Source: Asaia sp037151935
Lineage (GTDB): Bacteria > Pseudomonadota > Alphaproteobacteria > Acetobacterales > Acetobacteraceae
Length of the DNA stretch: 64,000 nt
Direction of reading: 5' to 3'
Assembly (NCBI RefSeq): GCF_051628905.1
Contig: NZ_CP157575.1
Coordinates: forward strand, 2,294,001-2,358,000
Of this stretch, positions 8,218 to 16,527 are shown in pieces. The notes beneath the pieces were generated by a model, which was not told the DNA's origin, did not search any database, and saw only the letters and a list, made by a program, of their open reading frames with translations. Positions within the stretch are counted from its first letter, which is position 1, and every line of letters starts with the position of its first letter. The position numbers and the translations under genes were made by a program.

Positions 8218-8997
8218 CTAACCCGGCTGGGCGGCGGAACCTGCCAGCAATCCGCCATCGATCGAGAATTCGGAGCCGGTAATGTAGGTCGCCTCATCAG
8301 AGGCCAGCATGACGCAAATCGCGGCAACCTCATCGACCGTACCGAAGCGTTTGAGAGGCGTGTCGGCCACGAGGTCTTTCATGCGTGCTTCTCGCTCTGG
8401 CCCGTTGCCGAGCATGGCTTCCCACATGGGCGTGAGAATGGCAGCCGGGTGAACCGAGTTGCAGCGTATGGCCCAGCCCTTCTGGGCCGCATAAAGAGCG
8501 ACGCTCTTGGTATGATTGCGTATGGCTGCCTTGGACGACGCATAGGCAGCCGCGCCGGGTATGCCGACGAGCCCGGAGCGCGAAGAGATATTGATGATCG
8601 CCCCGGTGCCACGCGTTTTCATGCCATGCAGGGCGTAGCGGCAGCCGAGAAACGTGCCGTCCAGATTGGTACGATGCACCGCGTGCCAGTCGGCAAGGGT
8701 GGCATGTTCGGGGTCATGAGCCACAAGCCCATTCTCGAAACCGGTAATCCCGGCATTATTGACGACGATATCGGGAGAAGGGCAGAGCGTTGCGAGTGTC
8801 GCCCAGTCGTTTTCGGAACGCACATCGAGCGAAATGAAGCGGAAGGAAAGCGCGTCAGCTTCATGCTGGCCATTTTCAGTGTCGATATCGGTCAGAACGA
8901 CCTCGCAGCCCTCATCGCGAAAATGACGGGCGATGGCGAGCCCTATGCCCCGCGCGGCGCCTGTGACGATTGCAAGTTTGCATGAAAGACGGGGCAT
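8218..8997 (-). CDS. SDR-family NAD(P)-dependent oxidoreductase
   Basis: Classical short-chain dehydrogenase of 259 aa. N-terminal cofactor motif VTGAARGIG, NNAG at about 86-89, and catalytic Ser/Tyr/Lys in NISSRSG and YASSK. It ends with the usual YITGSEFSIDGG. The start at 8997 is chosen because the fold begins at MPRLSCKLAIVTG; the longer frame to 9060 only adds a non-homologous tail. The substrate cannot be told from sequence. It is convergent with the outer membrane barrel gene and divergent from an unknown gene. Confidence 0.88.
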   Translation of the reverse strand: MPRLSCKLAIVTGAARGIGLAIARHFRDEGCEVVLTDIDTENGQHEADALSFRFISLDVRSENDWATLATLCPSPDIVVNNAGITGFENGLVAHDPEHATLADWHAVHRTNLDGTFLGCRYALHGMKTRGTGAIINISSRSGLVGIPGAAAYASSKAAIRNHTKSVALYAAQKGWAIRCNSVHPAAILTPMWEAMLGNGPEREARMKDLVADTPLKRFGTVDEVAAICVMLASDEATYITGSEFSIDGGLLAGSAAQPG

Positions 8998-9114
8998 GAA
9001 GCGGCCCTTTGACGAAGCTGTTATGGTCGGTTCGGTATCGGTTTGCTCAACGGGCCTCATAGGCCTGTTTGCATCATGACGAGTAGGCCGTTTTTTGAAA
9101 AGGTCGTGAAATCA

Positions 9115-9648
9115 ATGACAGAGACGTCTCTCTTTACGCCGGTACATTTTCAGGAGCGCCATTCAAGAAACATCTCTGCCTCGCCACGCGCCTGTCTTGA
9201 TGCGGTAGAGACGTTCAAAAGCGAAACTGACCCCTTGATCCGTTTCTGTCTGGGCGTGCGTGACTTGCCGGTAAGGCTGATCAAGGGACACTTGGCCCAT
9301 CGCTTCAGTATGGAGAGTTTCACCCCTCTTGGCCGTAACGGCGATAGTAACGTCAGTTTTGGTCTGGCCGGCTCATTCTGGCGCTGGGATTACGGGCTCA
9401 ACCGTGACGAGGCGCAAGGCTCACGCTTCTGGGCGGCGCAGGGCATGTCTGCCCGCCTCCTGCTGTCATTCGAAACGACTCGTCTTGCTGAAAATCTCAC
9501 CAGCCTCGAGACCCGAACCCAGATTTCATGCCCTGACGTTACGACACGCCGCAAGATGGCCGTTTATTGGTCCGTCATCCGACCGGTTAGCGGTCTTATC
9601 AGGCGTCGCATGCTCGTAGCAGTCGCTGGAATGGCTGAAAAATATTAA
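9115..9648 (+). CDS. conserved protein, SRPBCC/DUF2867-like
   Basis: A cytoplasmic protein of 177 aa if it starts at ATG 9115; ATG 9076 or 9043 would lengthen it. The C-terminal half has a recognisable pattern: SFWRWDYGL, ARLLLSFET, TRTQISCPDVTTRRKM, then YWSVIRPVSGLIRRRML. This pattern occurs in a family of small bacterial proteins with a polyketide-cyclase-like (SRPBCC) fold and no assigned reaction. It is divergent from the SDR gene with about 120 bases between the chosen starts. Assignment rests on remembered family patterns, so treat the fold as tentative. Confidence 0.6.
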   Translation: MTETSLFTPVHFQERHSRNISASPRACLDAVETFKSETDPLIRFCLGVRDLPVRLIKGHLAHRFSMESFTPLGRNGDSNVSFGLAGSFWRWDYGLNRDEAQGSRFWAAQGMSARLLLSFETTRLAENLTSLETRTQISCPDVTTRRKMAVYWSVIRPVSGLIRRRMLVAVAGMAEKY

Positions 9649-9975
9649 AGTAAAAAACAAAATAAAAATCAATATTTGACGACGAAAAACTATTTTTTAC
9701 AAAAATTAACATATAAAAAAACGTTCTTATTTCTTTAAAACAATATAGCTTAAAAAATAGTCGTATATTCGATTTTCCTATGGCTCTGAACGGAATGCCC
9801 TATGAAACGCGCTTTTTTCGAAAAATAAATAAATTTCTGGCGTGTTTCCTAGGTTTTTCGGGCTTGTCACATTGAGATACAATGTCGTATCACGATTGCG
9901 TGTCTACGTGGTGTCGGGCAACATTTTTGTCCGATAAGTAAATTCCAATAAAAAATCTCTTAGAAAAGTATTGGG
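9649..9975. other. AT-rich gap, no gene recognised
   Basis: About 330 bases, strikingly richer in A and T than the flanks, with runs such as AAAAAATAG, TATAAAAAAACG and AAATAAATAAAT. No open frame with a ribosome binding site is visible. It precedes the Hint-domain surface protein and may hold its promoter and a binding region for a xenogeneic silencer; both are inferences. Confidence 0.6.
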
Positions 9976-12246
9976 GTGGTATTGTCTCTCTTCTTCCAAA
10001 GGCGTAGCGCCACCATCTCCTATGGATCGACCAATTACGTTGGCCCCGGTCGTGTGACATCGGGTGATCTCGTCTACGGATTCAATGGAGGGACGAACGC
10101 GCCTGCCGTCGATCTTGCATCGGGGGGAATCATCTCCGGTGCCACCGCCATGTCCGGTGGCGTGGTGGCGGCTGCTGCCAATGGCACGACTGTCGGTGGC
10201 ACGGCACTTGAGAGCGGGTCGTTTGCAGCTCTGAATCAGGGCGTCGTCATTAGTCCGACCATCACTGCACGCGCCGGTCTGGCGGTCGGTAATCTTGCCA
10301 ATTATCAGGGCACTCCCGCCCGCGCGATTGCGCCCCATGTGATGAGCGACGGTCAGGCCATTGTGGGTGGTGGCTTTACGGTCAAAGGGCAGAGCTTTTC
10401 GGGGTCCGGCGTCATTTCCGGTGGGACTTTCGATGTCGGGTCGACCGAGCAACTCGCGAGCGGCGGTACCGATAGCGGAAGTTTTTTCGGCGGGACCCAG
10501 ATCGTTTCCTCAGGAGCACTGGCGCTGAACGGCATTTTCAGCGCCGGTGTGCAGTTGATCAATGGTGGTTCTGTTTCGAGCTCTGTCGTGTCCGCAGGCG
10601 GAACGGTTTTCGTAGGTCAGGGCGGTCGGGCCTCGACCGTCACCGTCGGCAGTGGCGGGACGGCAGTGGTTGGCTGCGGCGGTCTGTTATTCAATCAGAT
10701 TGTTCTGGCCAGAGCCGCGTCGATCGTTTCGGCAGGTGGCACTGTCAGTGGGGCTACGATTGCATCGGGCGGCTCCGAGACGGTCCAGTCCGGCGGTGTC
10801 GTGAGCGGTGCGACTGTTCTCGCCGGTGGCACGCAGGATGTGCAGGCCGGAGCAACCGTTCAGGGTGCAATTGTCTCCGCTGGGGGCTCAATGATCCTCG
10901 CTTCGGGGGCAACAGTATCGAATTTGCAAATAGGCGCTGCGCGGTCGAGTGATGACAAGGGGGGGAAGCTGATTGTCACGCCCGGCGCCGTGCTGCGTGA
11001 CGTCAGCGTCGGATGGCGCGGAGCCATTGATATCGAAGGGCTCGCCTACAGGCCAGGCGGCTCTATCTCGTTCAGCAACGGTGTACTTACGGTCACCTAC
11101 AGCGACGGATCGACCTGGTCGACCCCGCTCAACGGCTCTTACAGGAAAAGCGATTTCCATCTCGAATCCGATGGCGATGGCAGCACCATGGTGGTGTACG
11201 ACAAGTGTTTTCTTGCCGGAACAATGATCGGTACGCCATTCGGAGAGCGTCTGGTCGAGACGCTTTCTGTCGGTGACCTTGTTTCGACTGCAATGGGTGA
11301 GGCTGGAGCAAGCAAGCGCATTACCTGGATTGGGTCGGCAGAAATTATCGCTGATTCGTCCAGAAGCGACGATCAGGCAGGATATCCAGTAAGGTTCAAA
11401 ACCGGCTCGATAGGTCCGCACTCGCCCGATCGCGATCTCTGCGTGACCTCGGAACACTGTATTTTTCTCGACGGGGCGCTCGTTCCAGCGCGCATGTTGG
11501 TCAACGGTACCAGCATCGACTATGACCGCAGCCAGACGCGTTTCATGATCTATCACTTCAAAACCGAAGATCATGCGATCGTCTGGTCCAACAACATGGC
11601 AACCGAGACATTGCTCGATGGTGGCGAGAGACATGGCTTGAGGCCAGATGAGGCATCTAGGATGCTCCCTCATTGCGAAACCCCGCAAAGTCGCGTGGCG
11701 CCGCTGCGCGTAGAGCGTGATTTTGTGGAGCCCCTTCATCGCGCTCTGGCAGAGCGGGGGAATGCTCTTTCAGAAACGATGCCGCGCCATCGGGGCAACG
11801 ATATTCCGGCGCGTGCCGTCGCATCGCAGGCACCGGACTGCCAGGATCCTGATCTGCATCTTGTTTCGGAAGAAGGCCAGATTATCCGCCCATTGCGCAG
11901 TGTGGACGATATGGTCATCTTCCATGTGCCTACCGAGTGGAATGAGGTGCGTATCCGTTCCCGGGCCGCGCGTCCGTCAGAAGCGGAAGGCCCGTTCGTC
12001 GATGACCGGCGCGCTCTGGGGGTGTTGATCGGCGATATTCATCTCTGGGACAGCCACGGGATGACGCAGCTCGACACGCATCTCAGCGATGATACGCTCG
12101 ATGGATGGAACGGCATTGAGGGAGTGACGACACGATGGACCAAGGGCGACGCACGACTGCCGCTCGGCAGGCGTCGGACCGGGGCTCCTGGTGTTCTGGG
12201 CATCAAGATAAAGGCGACCGCGGTCTATGAGCGCATAGCCTGCTGA
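9976..12246 (+). CDS. repeat-rich surface-type protein with Hint domain
   Basis: A 756-aa protein in two parts. Residues about 35-330 are Gly/Ser/Thr/Val-rich tandem repeats of the AIDA-like strand-loop-strand type (units such as VSAGGTVSGATIASGG and VQSGGVVSGATVLAGG) that should form a beta-solenoid. A Hint (hedgehog/intein) domain starts at C411 in CFLAGTMIGTPFGERLVETL and includes the TSEHCIF block with H494. About 200 residues of unclear fold follow. There is no C-terminal autotransporter barrel and no clear signal peptide. The start is uncertain: GTG 9976 is the first candidate after an in-frame stop, and TTG 9982 is an alternative. Known Hint_2 proteins of this kind are thought to self-cleave at the Cys. 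Confidence 0.8.
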   Translation: MVLSLFFQRRSATISYGSTNYVGPGRVTSGDLVYGFNGGTNAPAVDLASGGIISGATAMSGGVVAAAANGTTVGGTALESGSFAALNQGVVISPTITARAGLAVGNLANYQGTPARAIAPHVMSDGQAIVGGGFTVKGQSFSGSGVISGGTFDVGSTEQLASGGTDSGSFFGGTQIVSSGALALNGIFSAGVQLINGGSVSSSVVSAGGTVFVGQGGRASTVTVGSGGTAVVGCGGLLFNQIVLARAASIVSAGGTVSGATIASGGSETVQSGGVVSGATVLAGGTQDVQAGATVQGAIVSAGGSMILASGATVSNLQIGAARSSDDKGGKLIVTPGAVLRDVSVGWRGAIDIEGLAYRPGGSISFSNGVLTVTYSDGSTWSTPLNGSYRKSDFHLESDGDGSTMVVYDKCFLAGTMIGTPFGERLVETLSVGDLVSTAMGEAGASKRITWIGSAEIIADSSRSDDQAGYPVRFKTGSIGPHSPDRDLCVTSEHCIFLDGALVPARMLVNGTSIDYDRSQTRFMIYHFKTEDHAIVWSNNMATETLLDGGERHGLRPDEASRMLPHCETPQSRVAPLRVERDFVEPLHRALAERGNALSETMPRHRGNDIPARAVASQAPDCQDPDLHLVSEEGQIIRPLRSVDDMVIFHVPTEWNEVRIRSRAARPSEAEGPFVDDRRALGVLIGDIHLWDSHGMTQLDTHLSDDTLDGWNGIEGVTTRWTKGDARLPLGRRRTGAPGVLGIKIKATAVYERIAC

Positions 12247-12289
12247 TTAGCGCGAGGGGTTTCGAGAAGCGAGGTGTGGGCCTGTAAGA

Positions 12290-12910
12290 TCAGGGAAAAA
12301 GCTGCTCCTGTCGGTTCAGGTCTTTGCCTGAGCGCAGGGCAGCGCCACGGCGCACATGTCTGGCCTGGGTCAGTCTGAAAAGCTCTTCCGGTGGGGCAAG
12401 GGCGAGCTGGCGTTGCAGGATATGCGCGGTCACATAGGCATCTGGCCCGGCCCTGTGAGCGGGGGCGGCGCGTTCGCGATCAAGGTCGAGTTTCAGCCAG
12501 TAGCGCAGGATCTGGTTTGTGTGGCGTGGCGCATCCGGCCAGAGTTTCTGACCGATTCGCAATGTGCATAGCCAGGGCAGCCCGCCCGTTATGGAATCCG
12601 TCAGGAAGTGACGCTCGAACGCGATATGATGCGCTGCCAGCATATCGGGGCAGGGCGCGCGCTGAACGAGCGTGGCCAGGGCGTCGGGCGTTGCATGGGG
12701 CAGATCGGCAGCAAAATCCTCTTCCATCAAGTGATGAACCGCCTGGGTCTCGGGTGTGAGTGGCGCCGAGGGCCGAAAGAGCTGGGTTCGCGGGGGCTCG
12801 ATCTGCCACTCGCCGTCGATCAGGATCAGATCGACCGAACCGAACTCGATCACTTCAGAAGAGAGAGGATGATTTCCCGAGGTTTCGAGATCAATAACAC
12901 GCAGGCGCAT
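12290..12910 (-). CDS. DnaQ-like 3'-5' exonuclease (DEDDh family)
   Basis: A 206-aa protein with the exonuclease fold. Motif I is VIDLET with D7 and E9. Motif II is AHHIAFERHF, where the usual Asp is E99. Motif III is AHRAGPDAYVTAHIL with H152 and D157. Such stand-alone domains act as RNases (RNase T-like), in proofreading or in repair; which one cannot be told here. The Asp-to-Glu change in motif II is conservative but worth noting. The gene is convergent with the Hint-domain gene. Confidence 0.82.
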   Translation of the reverse strand: MRLRVIDLETSGNHPLSSEVIEFGSVDLILIDGEWQIEPPRTQLFRPSAPLTPETQAVHHLMEEDFAADLPHATPDALATLVQRAPCPDMLAAHHIAFERHFLTDSITGGLPWLCTLRIGQKLWPDAPRHTNQILRYWLKLDLDRERAAPAHRAGPDAYVTAHILQRQLALAPPEELFRLTQARHVRRGAALRSGKDLNRQEQLFP

Positions 12911-13145
12911 CGAGTCGATGGATTCCGGTTCCTGAGCACAAGAGGAGTCTTGATTTGCCCGTTTCTTGAAGGAAAATGGCTGTTACAAGAAAAGCCCGTT
13001 ATTCGATAAGATGTGGTCTGAACTTTTCATGAAGAAGCACGTTTCATCACGAGGGAACGCCGCTGCCGTCATGCGCCTCATTCTTTCATAACGATGCCAG
13101 ATTGACGCCATGTTCCTTTGATGTCCTGCAATAAAGGAGAAGGCC

Positions 13146-13304
13146 ATGAGCAAGAATTCGACTTCCCCCCAGAATGATGTTCCCGCTCGCGACACCGAGG
13201 TCAGGGCAGCCCCTCAAAGCCCGAGAGACGTCAAGACGGATGATCATGGAGATTTTCGCGTCCATGTTCAGTTGCTCGGCCAGGAATGGTCACAGACGCA
13301 TTGA
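13146..13304 (+). CDS. small hypothetical protein, 52 aa
   Basis: An open frame of 52 codons starting MSKNSTSPQNDVPARD and ending GQEWSQTH. It is supported by an excellent ribosome binding site, AAAGGAGAAGGCC, directly before the ATG. The protein is polar with a Pro/Asp-rich N-terminal half and no membrane segment. It lies alone between the exonuclease and queD and is convergent with queD, with about 45 bases between the stops. Function unknown; the translation signal is the main evidence. Confidence 0.55.
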   Translation: MSKNSTSPQNDVPARDTEVRAAPQSPRDVKTDDHGDFRVHVQLLGQEWSQTH

Positions 13305-13349
13305 TGGACGCGCCTCTGGTGAAACACGCCCCGGTGCCGCCCGTTCGAA

Positions 13350-13898
13350 TCAGAGCAAGGCTGTCACGTCGGAAATCGTTGGGTCGGCACGGTGCCACCA
13401 GTAATCTGCGGTCTCGCCATCCATGAGTGGCAGATAGGCATCGGGAGCGCCAGTCAGTTTGACCGTGTTGGTAGGCGTTTCTTCCAATGTGAGGCTGGTG
13501 CAGCAAAGCACATCGCCCTCAGCGCGAAGGAAAGCCTCAAGCTTGGCGTAAAGCAGGGCGGCCATCAACTCCGTGGTCGGGTCACCGGGGGTGACGACCA
13601 GACGGTCAACACGCGCAGGCTCGTTAGCGAGAAACCAGCCTAGCAGCGGGTCCGAAGAGGATATCTGAAAAGCGTGGTCCAGACGCGTGTCAATGAAATC
13701 GTGCCAGCGCGCCTTTGCCTCGGCGAAGGGCACGACCATGTTGCGCGCGCCGTCTAGTCGGGCAGGTTCGCGCGCCTGTAGTGTTACGGTGACGAACTCG
13801 TTATGCCCGTGCGGTATGGCGCAGCGTTCGGAACTGCCTGTAATCAGGCGATGCCCCATGCTGAACCGACGGGTAAAGCTCAGTTCAAGCGCTGACAT
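13350..13898 (-). CDS. queD: 6-carboxy-5,6,7,8-tetrahydropterin synthase family protein
   Basis: Second step of 7-deazaguanine synthesis: converts dihydroneopterin triphosphate to 6-carboxytetrahydropterin. Zinc ligands are H16, H30 and H32 and the catalytic Cys is C26, in FSMGHRL and ERCAIPHGHN. A conserved DHAFQ, ETPTNTVKL block follows. At 182 aa it is longer than E. coli QueD (about 120 aa), as in an alphaproteobacterial subgroup. ATG 13898 is chosen because it starts at the fold; it overlaps the end of queC by 14 bases. Third gene of queE-queC-queD. Confidence 0.9.
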   Translation of the reverse strand: MSALELSFTRRFSMGHRLITGSSERCAIPHGHNEFVTVTLQAREPARLDGARNMVVPFAEAKARWHDFIDTRLDHAFQISSSDPLLGWFLANEPARVDRLVVTPGDPTTELMAALLYAKLEAFLRAEGDVLCCTSLTLEETPTNTVKLTGAPDAYLPLMDGETADYWWHRADPTISDVTALL

Positions 13899-14586
13899 AA
13901 CTCGACCATCCCTTTTCACGCAATTCGCAGGCGGGGCAGGTGCCGCAACCATAGCCCCAGTCGTGCCGATGCGTGCGGTCGCCCAGATAGCAGCTATGGC
14001 TGTCCCGATTGATCGTCGCGACCACTTCCTTGCCGCCCAGAGTCTCAGCCAGGCGCCAGGTTGCGGCCTTGTCCAGCCACATGAGCGGCGTGTGCAGCAC
14101 GAAGCGCGTTTCCATGCCGAGATTCAGCGCCACCTGCAGCGCCTTGATGGTGTCGTCACGGCAATCGGGATAGCCGGAATAATCGGTCTCGCACACGCCG
14201 GTCACGATATGGCGGGCATTGCGTCTGACGGCCAAGGTGGCGGCGAAGCTCAGAAAGAGCAGGTTGCGGCCCGGCACGAAAGTCGAGGGTAGGCCGTTTT
14301 CGTTCATCTCGATGGCGGCTTCGCGCGTGAGCGCGGTTTCGGAAATCTGCCCGAGAACGGAGAGATCGAGCGTATGGTCTTCGCCCAGCCTGTCGCGCCA
14401 TTCCGGTCGGGCGTCGATCATGGTCGCGCGCAGTGTGTCACGGCATTCCAGTTCGACGACATGGCGCTGGCCATAGGCAAAGCCGAGCGTCTCGACACGG
14501 GCAAAACGATCGAGCGCCCAGGCCAGACAAGTCGCGGAGTCCTGACCGCCGGAAAAAAGAACGATCGCCTTATCGTCAGAGAGCAT
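13885..14586 (-). CDS. queC: 7-cyano-7-deazaguanine synthase
   Basis: Makes preQ0 from 7-carboxy-7-deazaguanine with ATP and ammonia. The 233-aa protein has the PP-loop SGGQDS at about residues 12-17, the FVPGRNLLFLS block, DCRDDTIKALQ, and the C-terminal zinc Cys cluster CYLGD...CGTCPAC. The start is ATG 14586, which shares its A with the queE stop (TGATG), giving tight coupling; the longer frame to 14649 lies inside queE and is rejected. Length matches E. coli QueC. Confidence 0.95.
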   Translation of the reverse strand: MLSDDKAIVLFSGGQDSATCLAWALDRFARVETLGFAYGQRHVVELECRDTLRATMIDARPEWRDRLGEDHTLDLSVLGQISETALTREAAIEMNENGLPSTFVPGRNLLFLSFAATLAVRRNARHIVTGVCETDYSGYPDCRDDTIKALQVALNLGMETRFVLHTPLMWLDKAATWRLAETLGGKEVVATINRDSHSCYLGDRTHRHDWGYGCGTCPACELREKGWSSYVSA

Positions 14587-15236
14587 CAGGGAATCCCGAT
14601 CAGCTTGTGGGTTTGCAGCGACAGGCGCCAGCGCGGGTGTTTCAGGCAATAGGCAACGGCTTTTTGCGTGTTCTCGACACGCTCGGGGCCATCCATCGGT
14701 TGCAGCCAGAAATGCGCGAAATCCCAGTCCTCGAAGAGATCGGGCGTGAGAGTTTCCTGCGGAAAGACCAGTTTGAGTTCCTGCCCGGAGCGCTGCACCA
14801 GAGTGCTGGACGGTTTGGGGCTGATGCAGATCCAGTCGATGCCCTCAGGCGCCTTGATCGTGCCGTTGCTCTCGATGGCGATTTCGAAGCCAGCCTTGTG
14901 CACTGCCGCAACAAGCGTCTCATCGATCTGCAACAGAGGCTCACCCCCGGTAAAAACGACATAGCGTCGCTCCGGATCGCCGGATACGTTGTCCCAGCAG
15001 GTCACGAGTGCCTGGGCGAGATCTTCTGCGGTGGCGAAACGCCCGCCGCCCTCGCCATCTGTACCGATGAAATCGGTATCGCAGAACTGGCAGGCGGCTT
15101 TGTGACGATCTTCCTCACGGCCCGACCAGAGATTGCATCCGGCAAAGCGACAGAACACGGAGGCGCGCCCGGTATGAGCGCCTTCTCCCTGAAGTGTCGC
15201 GAAGAGTTCCTTTACGGCGTATGGCATGCCTCGCAT
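14586..15236 (-). CDS. queE: 7-carboxy-7-deazaguanine synthase
   Basis: Radical SAM enzyme that ring-contracts 6-carboxytetrahydropterin. It has the characteristic long insert in the cluster motif, CRFAGCNLWSG...ACQFCDTDF, with three Cys for the 4Fe-4S cluster, then FTGGEPLLQ and IESNGT. The N terminus (ELFATLQGEGAHTGR) is typical. ATG 15236 or ATG 15227 can serve as the start; the second has GCGAGGC just ahead. It is the first gene of the minus-strand operon queE-queC-queD. queF or other late queuosine genes are not in the window. Confidence 0.94.
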   Translation of the reverse strand: MRGMPYAVKELFATLQGEGAHTGRASVFCRFAGCNLWSGREEDRHKAACQFCDTDFIGTDGEGGGRFATAEDLAQALVTCWDNVSGDPERRYVVFTGGEPLLQIDETLVAAVHKAGFEIAIESNGTIKAPEGIDWICISPKPSSTLVQRSGQELKLVFPQETLTPDLFEDWDFAHFWLQPMDGPERVENTQKAVAYCLKHPRWRLSLQTHKLIGIP

Positions 15237-15292
15237 GTCGGCGAGCCGGGCGCCCGATGCAAGTGAAAAATGGGTCTTTTTCGCCGCAGGCG

Positions 15293-16309
15293 TTATTTGG
15301 CGCCTGTTTCCGATGCTGCGGATGATGGCGGTACTTGATTTTCGTCGCGCGGTATCTCGGAAATATGCTGCACGTACATCGTGTTCTCGGTCGTGATCCA
15401 GACACGGTGATGGCGCAGGAAATCGGCGCCGAACAGGGCATAATCGAGCGTGTCATTATCCATGATGATCACTTCAGGATTATGGATCGTGAAATCGCCG
15501 AGCGTCAGTGTCCTGAAACGGTGATGATAGGCCGTAACCTTGTCGTCGCCCACGGCCTGCACATCGGTCGTGGAGCGATCATTTTTCAGCATGGCATCAG
15601 TGACACCAAGCTTGCGGGCCATGCGCAGCGGTATAACGGTGCGCGAGGCACCCGTGTCGAAAACGGCGCGTATGGGTTCGCCCCCATCGAGCGCGAAATG
15701 CACATGCAGCTTCATGTCGTCGAGATTGCGGTCGATCGGCACGGTATGCATCGCGCCTTTCCAGAGCGGTGCCGGATAAGGGCAGCGCTTCATATCGAGC
15801 AACTGCATCTGATGATGCGGCATATCGATCACGAGGTCGGTTGCCAGCAGGATTTCGGCGCCCATGAGGCCCACAAGCGGCGGCAGAGGGGGCTTGGTGG
15901 GATGAAAAAGTTGGGAGGTCATGGTGAAGGCATGGTTTGTGTTGGTGGCGCCGCCCAGCCCGATATGGTCCACCTGCACGACACGCTGGAACTCGGTGCC
16001 TTTGACGCCGATGGCCCGGACCATGCCTTCCGAGTAGTTCAGATCGAGCTTGTCCGCATATTGTTCGCTCAGAACGCTATTGAAAGCACCGGTATCGACC
16101 TCGAAAAGAACAGGATGCTTGTTGATCGTGGCACGCACGACCGGCACGTTATGGGACGAATAGAGCGGCAGTCGTCCGATCGTGCCAATGGTGCAGGTGC
16201 CGTCTTTTACGGGTGCATCGCAGCCGGTCAGTAGAGTTATGCCGAGCAGAAGAACAGAGCATGCAATCGATTGCCTATGTCGAGCTGACTCAGCATTTTT
16301 CATGGGCAT
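15293..16309 (-). CDS. retropepsin-like aspartic protease lipoprotein (two DTG halves)
   Basis: Predicted lipoprotein of 338 aa: hydrophobic signal followed by the lipobox LLTGC with C30. Two aspartic-protease halves are visible: VLFEVDTGAFNSVLS (D72) and IRAVFDTGASRTVIP (D218), each followed by a YALFGADFL-like or GLMGAEILL-like strand. A retropepsin normally works as a homodimer of one-DTG chains; here two halves are joined. ATG 16309 has GGAAAG about ten bases upstream. The substrate and whether it is a protease at all are unknown. It lies just upstream of queE but with about 55 bases between and no clear functional link. Confidence 0.78.
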   Translation of the reverse strand: MPMKNAESARHRQSIACSVLLLGITLLTGCDAPVKDGTCTIGTIGRLPLYSSHNVPVVRATINKHPVLFEVDTGAFNSVLSEQYADKLDLNYSEGMVRAIGVKGTEFQRVVQVDHIGLGGATNTNHAFTMTSQLFHPTKPPLPPLVGLMGAEILLATDLVIDMPHHQMQLLDMKRCPYPAPLWKGAMHTVPIDRNLDDMKLHVHFALDGGEPIRAVFDTGASRTVIPLRMARKLGVTDAMLKNDRSTTDVQAVGDDKVTAYHHRFRTLTLGDFTIHNPEVIIMDNDTLDYALFGADFLRHHRVWITTENTMYVQHISEIPRDENQVPPSSAASETGAK

Positions 16310-16527
16310 ACCACGATTCTTTCCACGGTTTTCGGGGCTGTCATTCTGAAATGCAACGATGATGTAACAAGCACAATGCAGTCGCAAGCCGGTCTTTGCT
16401 TTATTCCCTGTTCTGACCGTGAGGTGTGCCGGATTTTTTCCATTGTGTCCTCATCTTGCCTCAGCCAGACGATGCCGATACCTGCTCGTCCGCGACCTCA
16501 ACGATAGCGAGGCGAGGAGAGAGACCC

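Noticed and set aside
10400..10930. Repetitive stretch considered as CRISPR or minisatellite
   Set aside because: The repeats are degenerate at DNA level and keep frame; they are protein repeats of the strand-loop-strand type, not spacer-repeat units.
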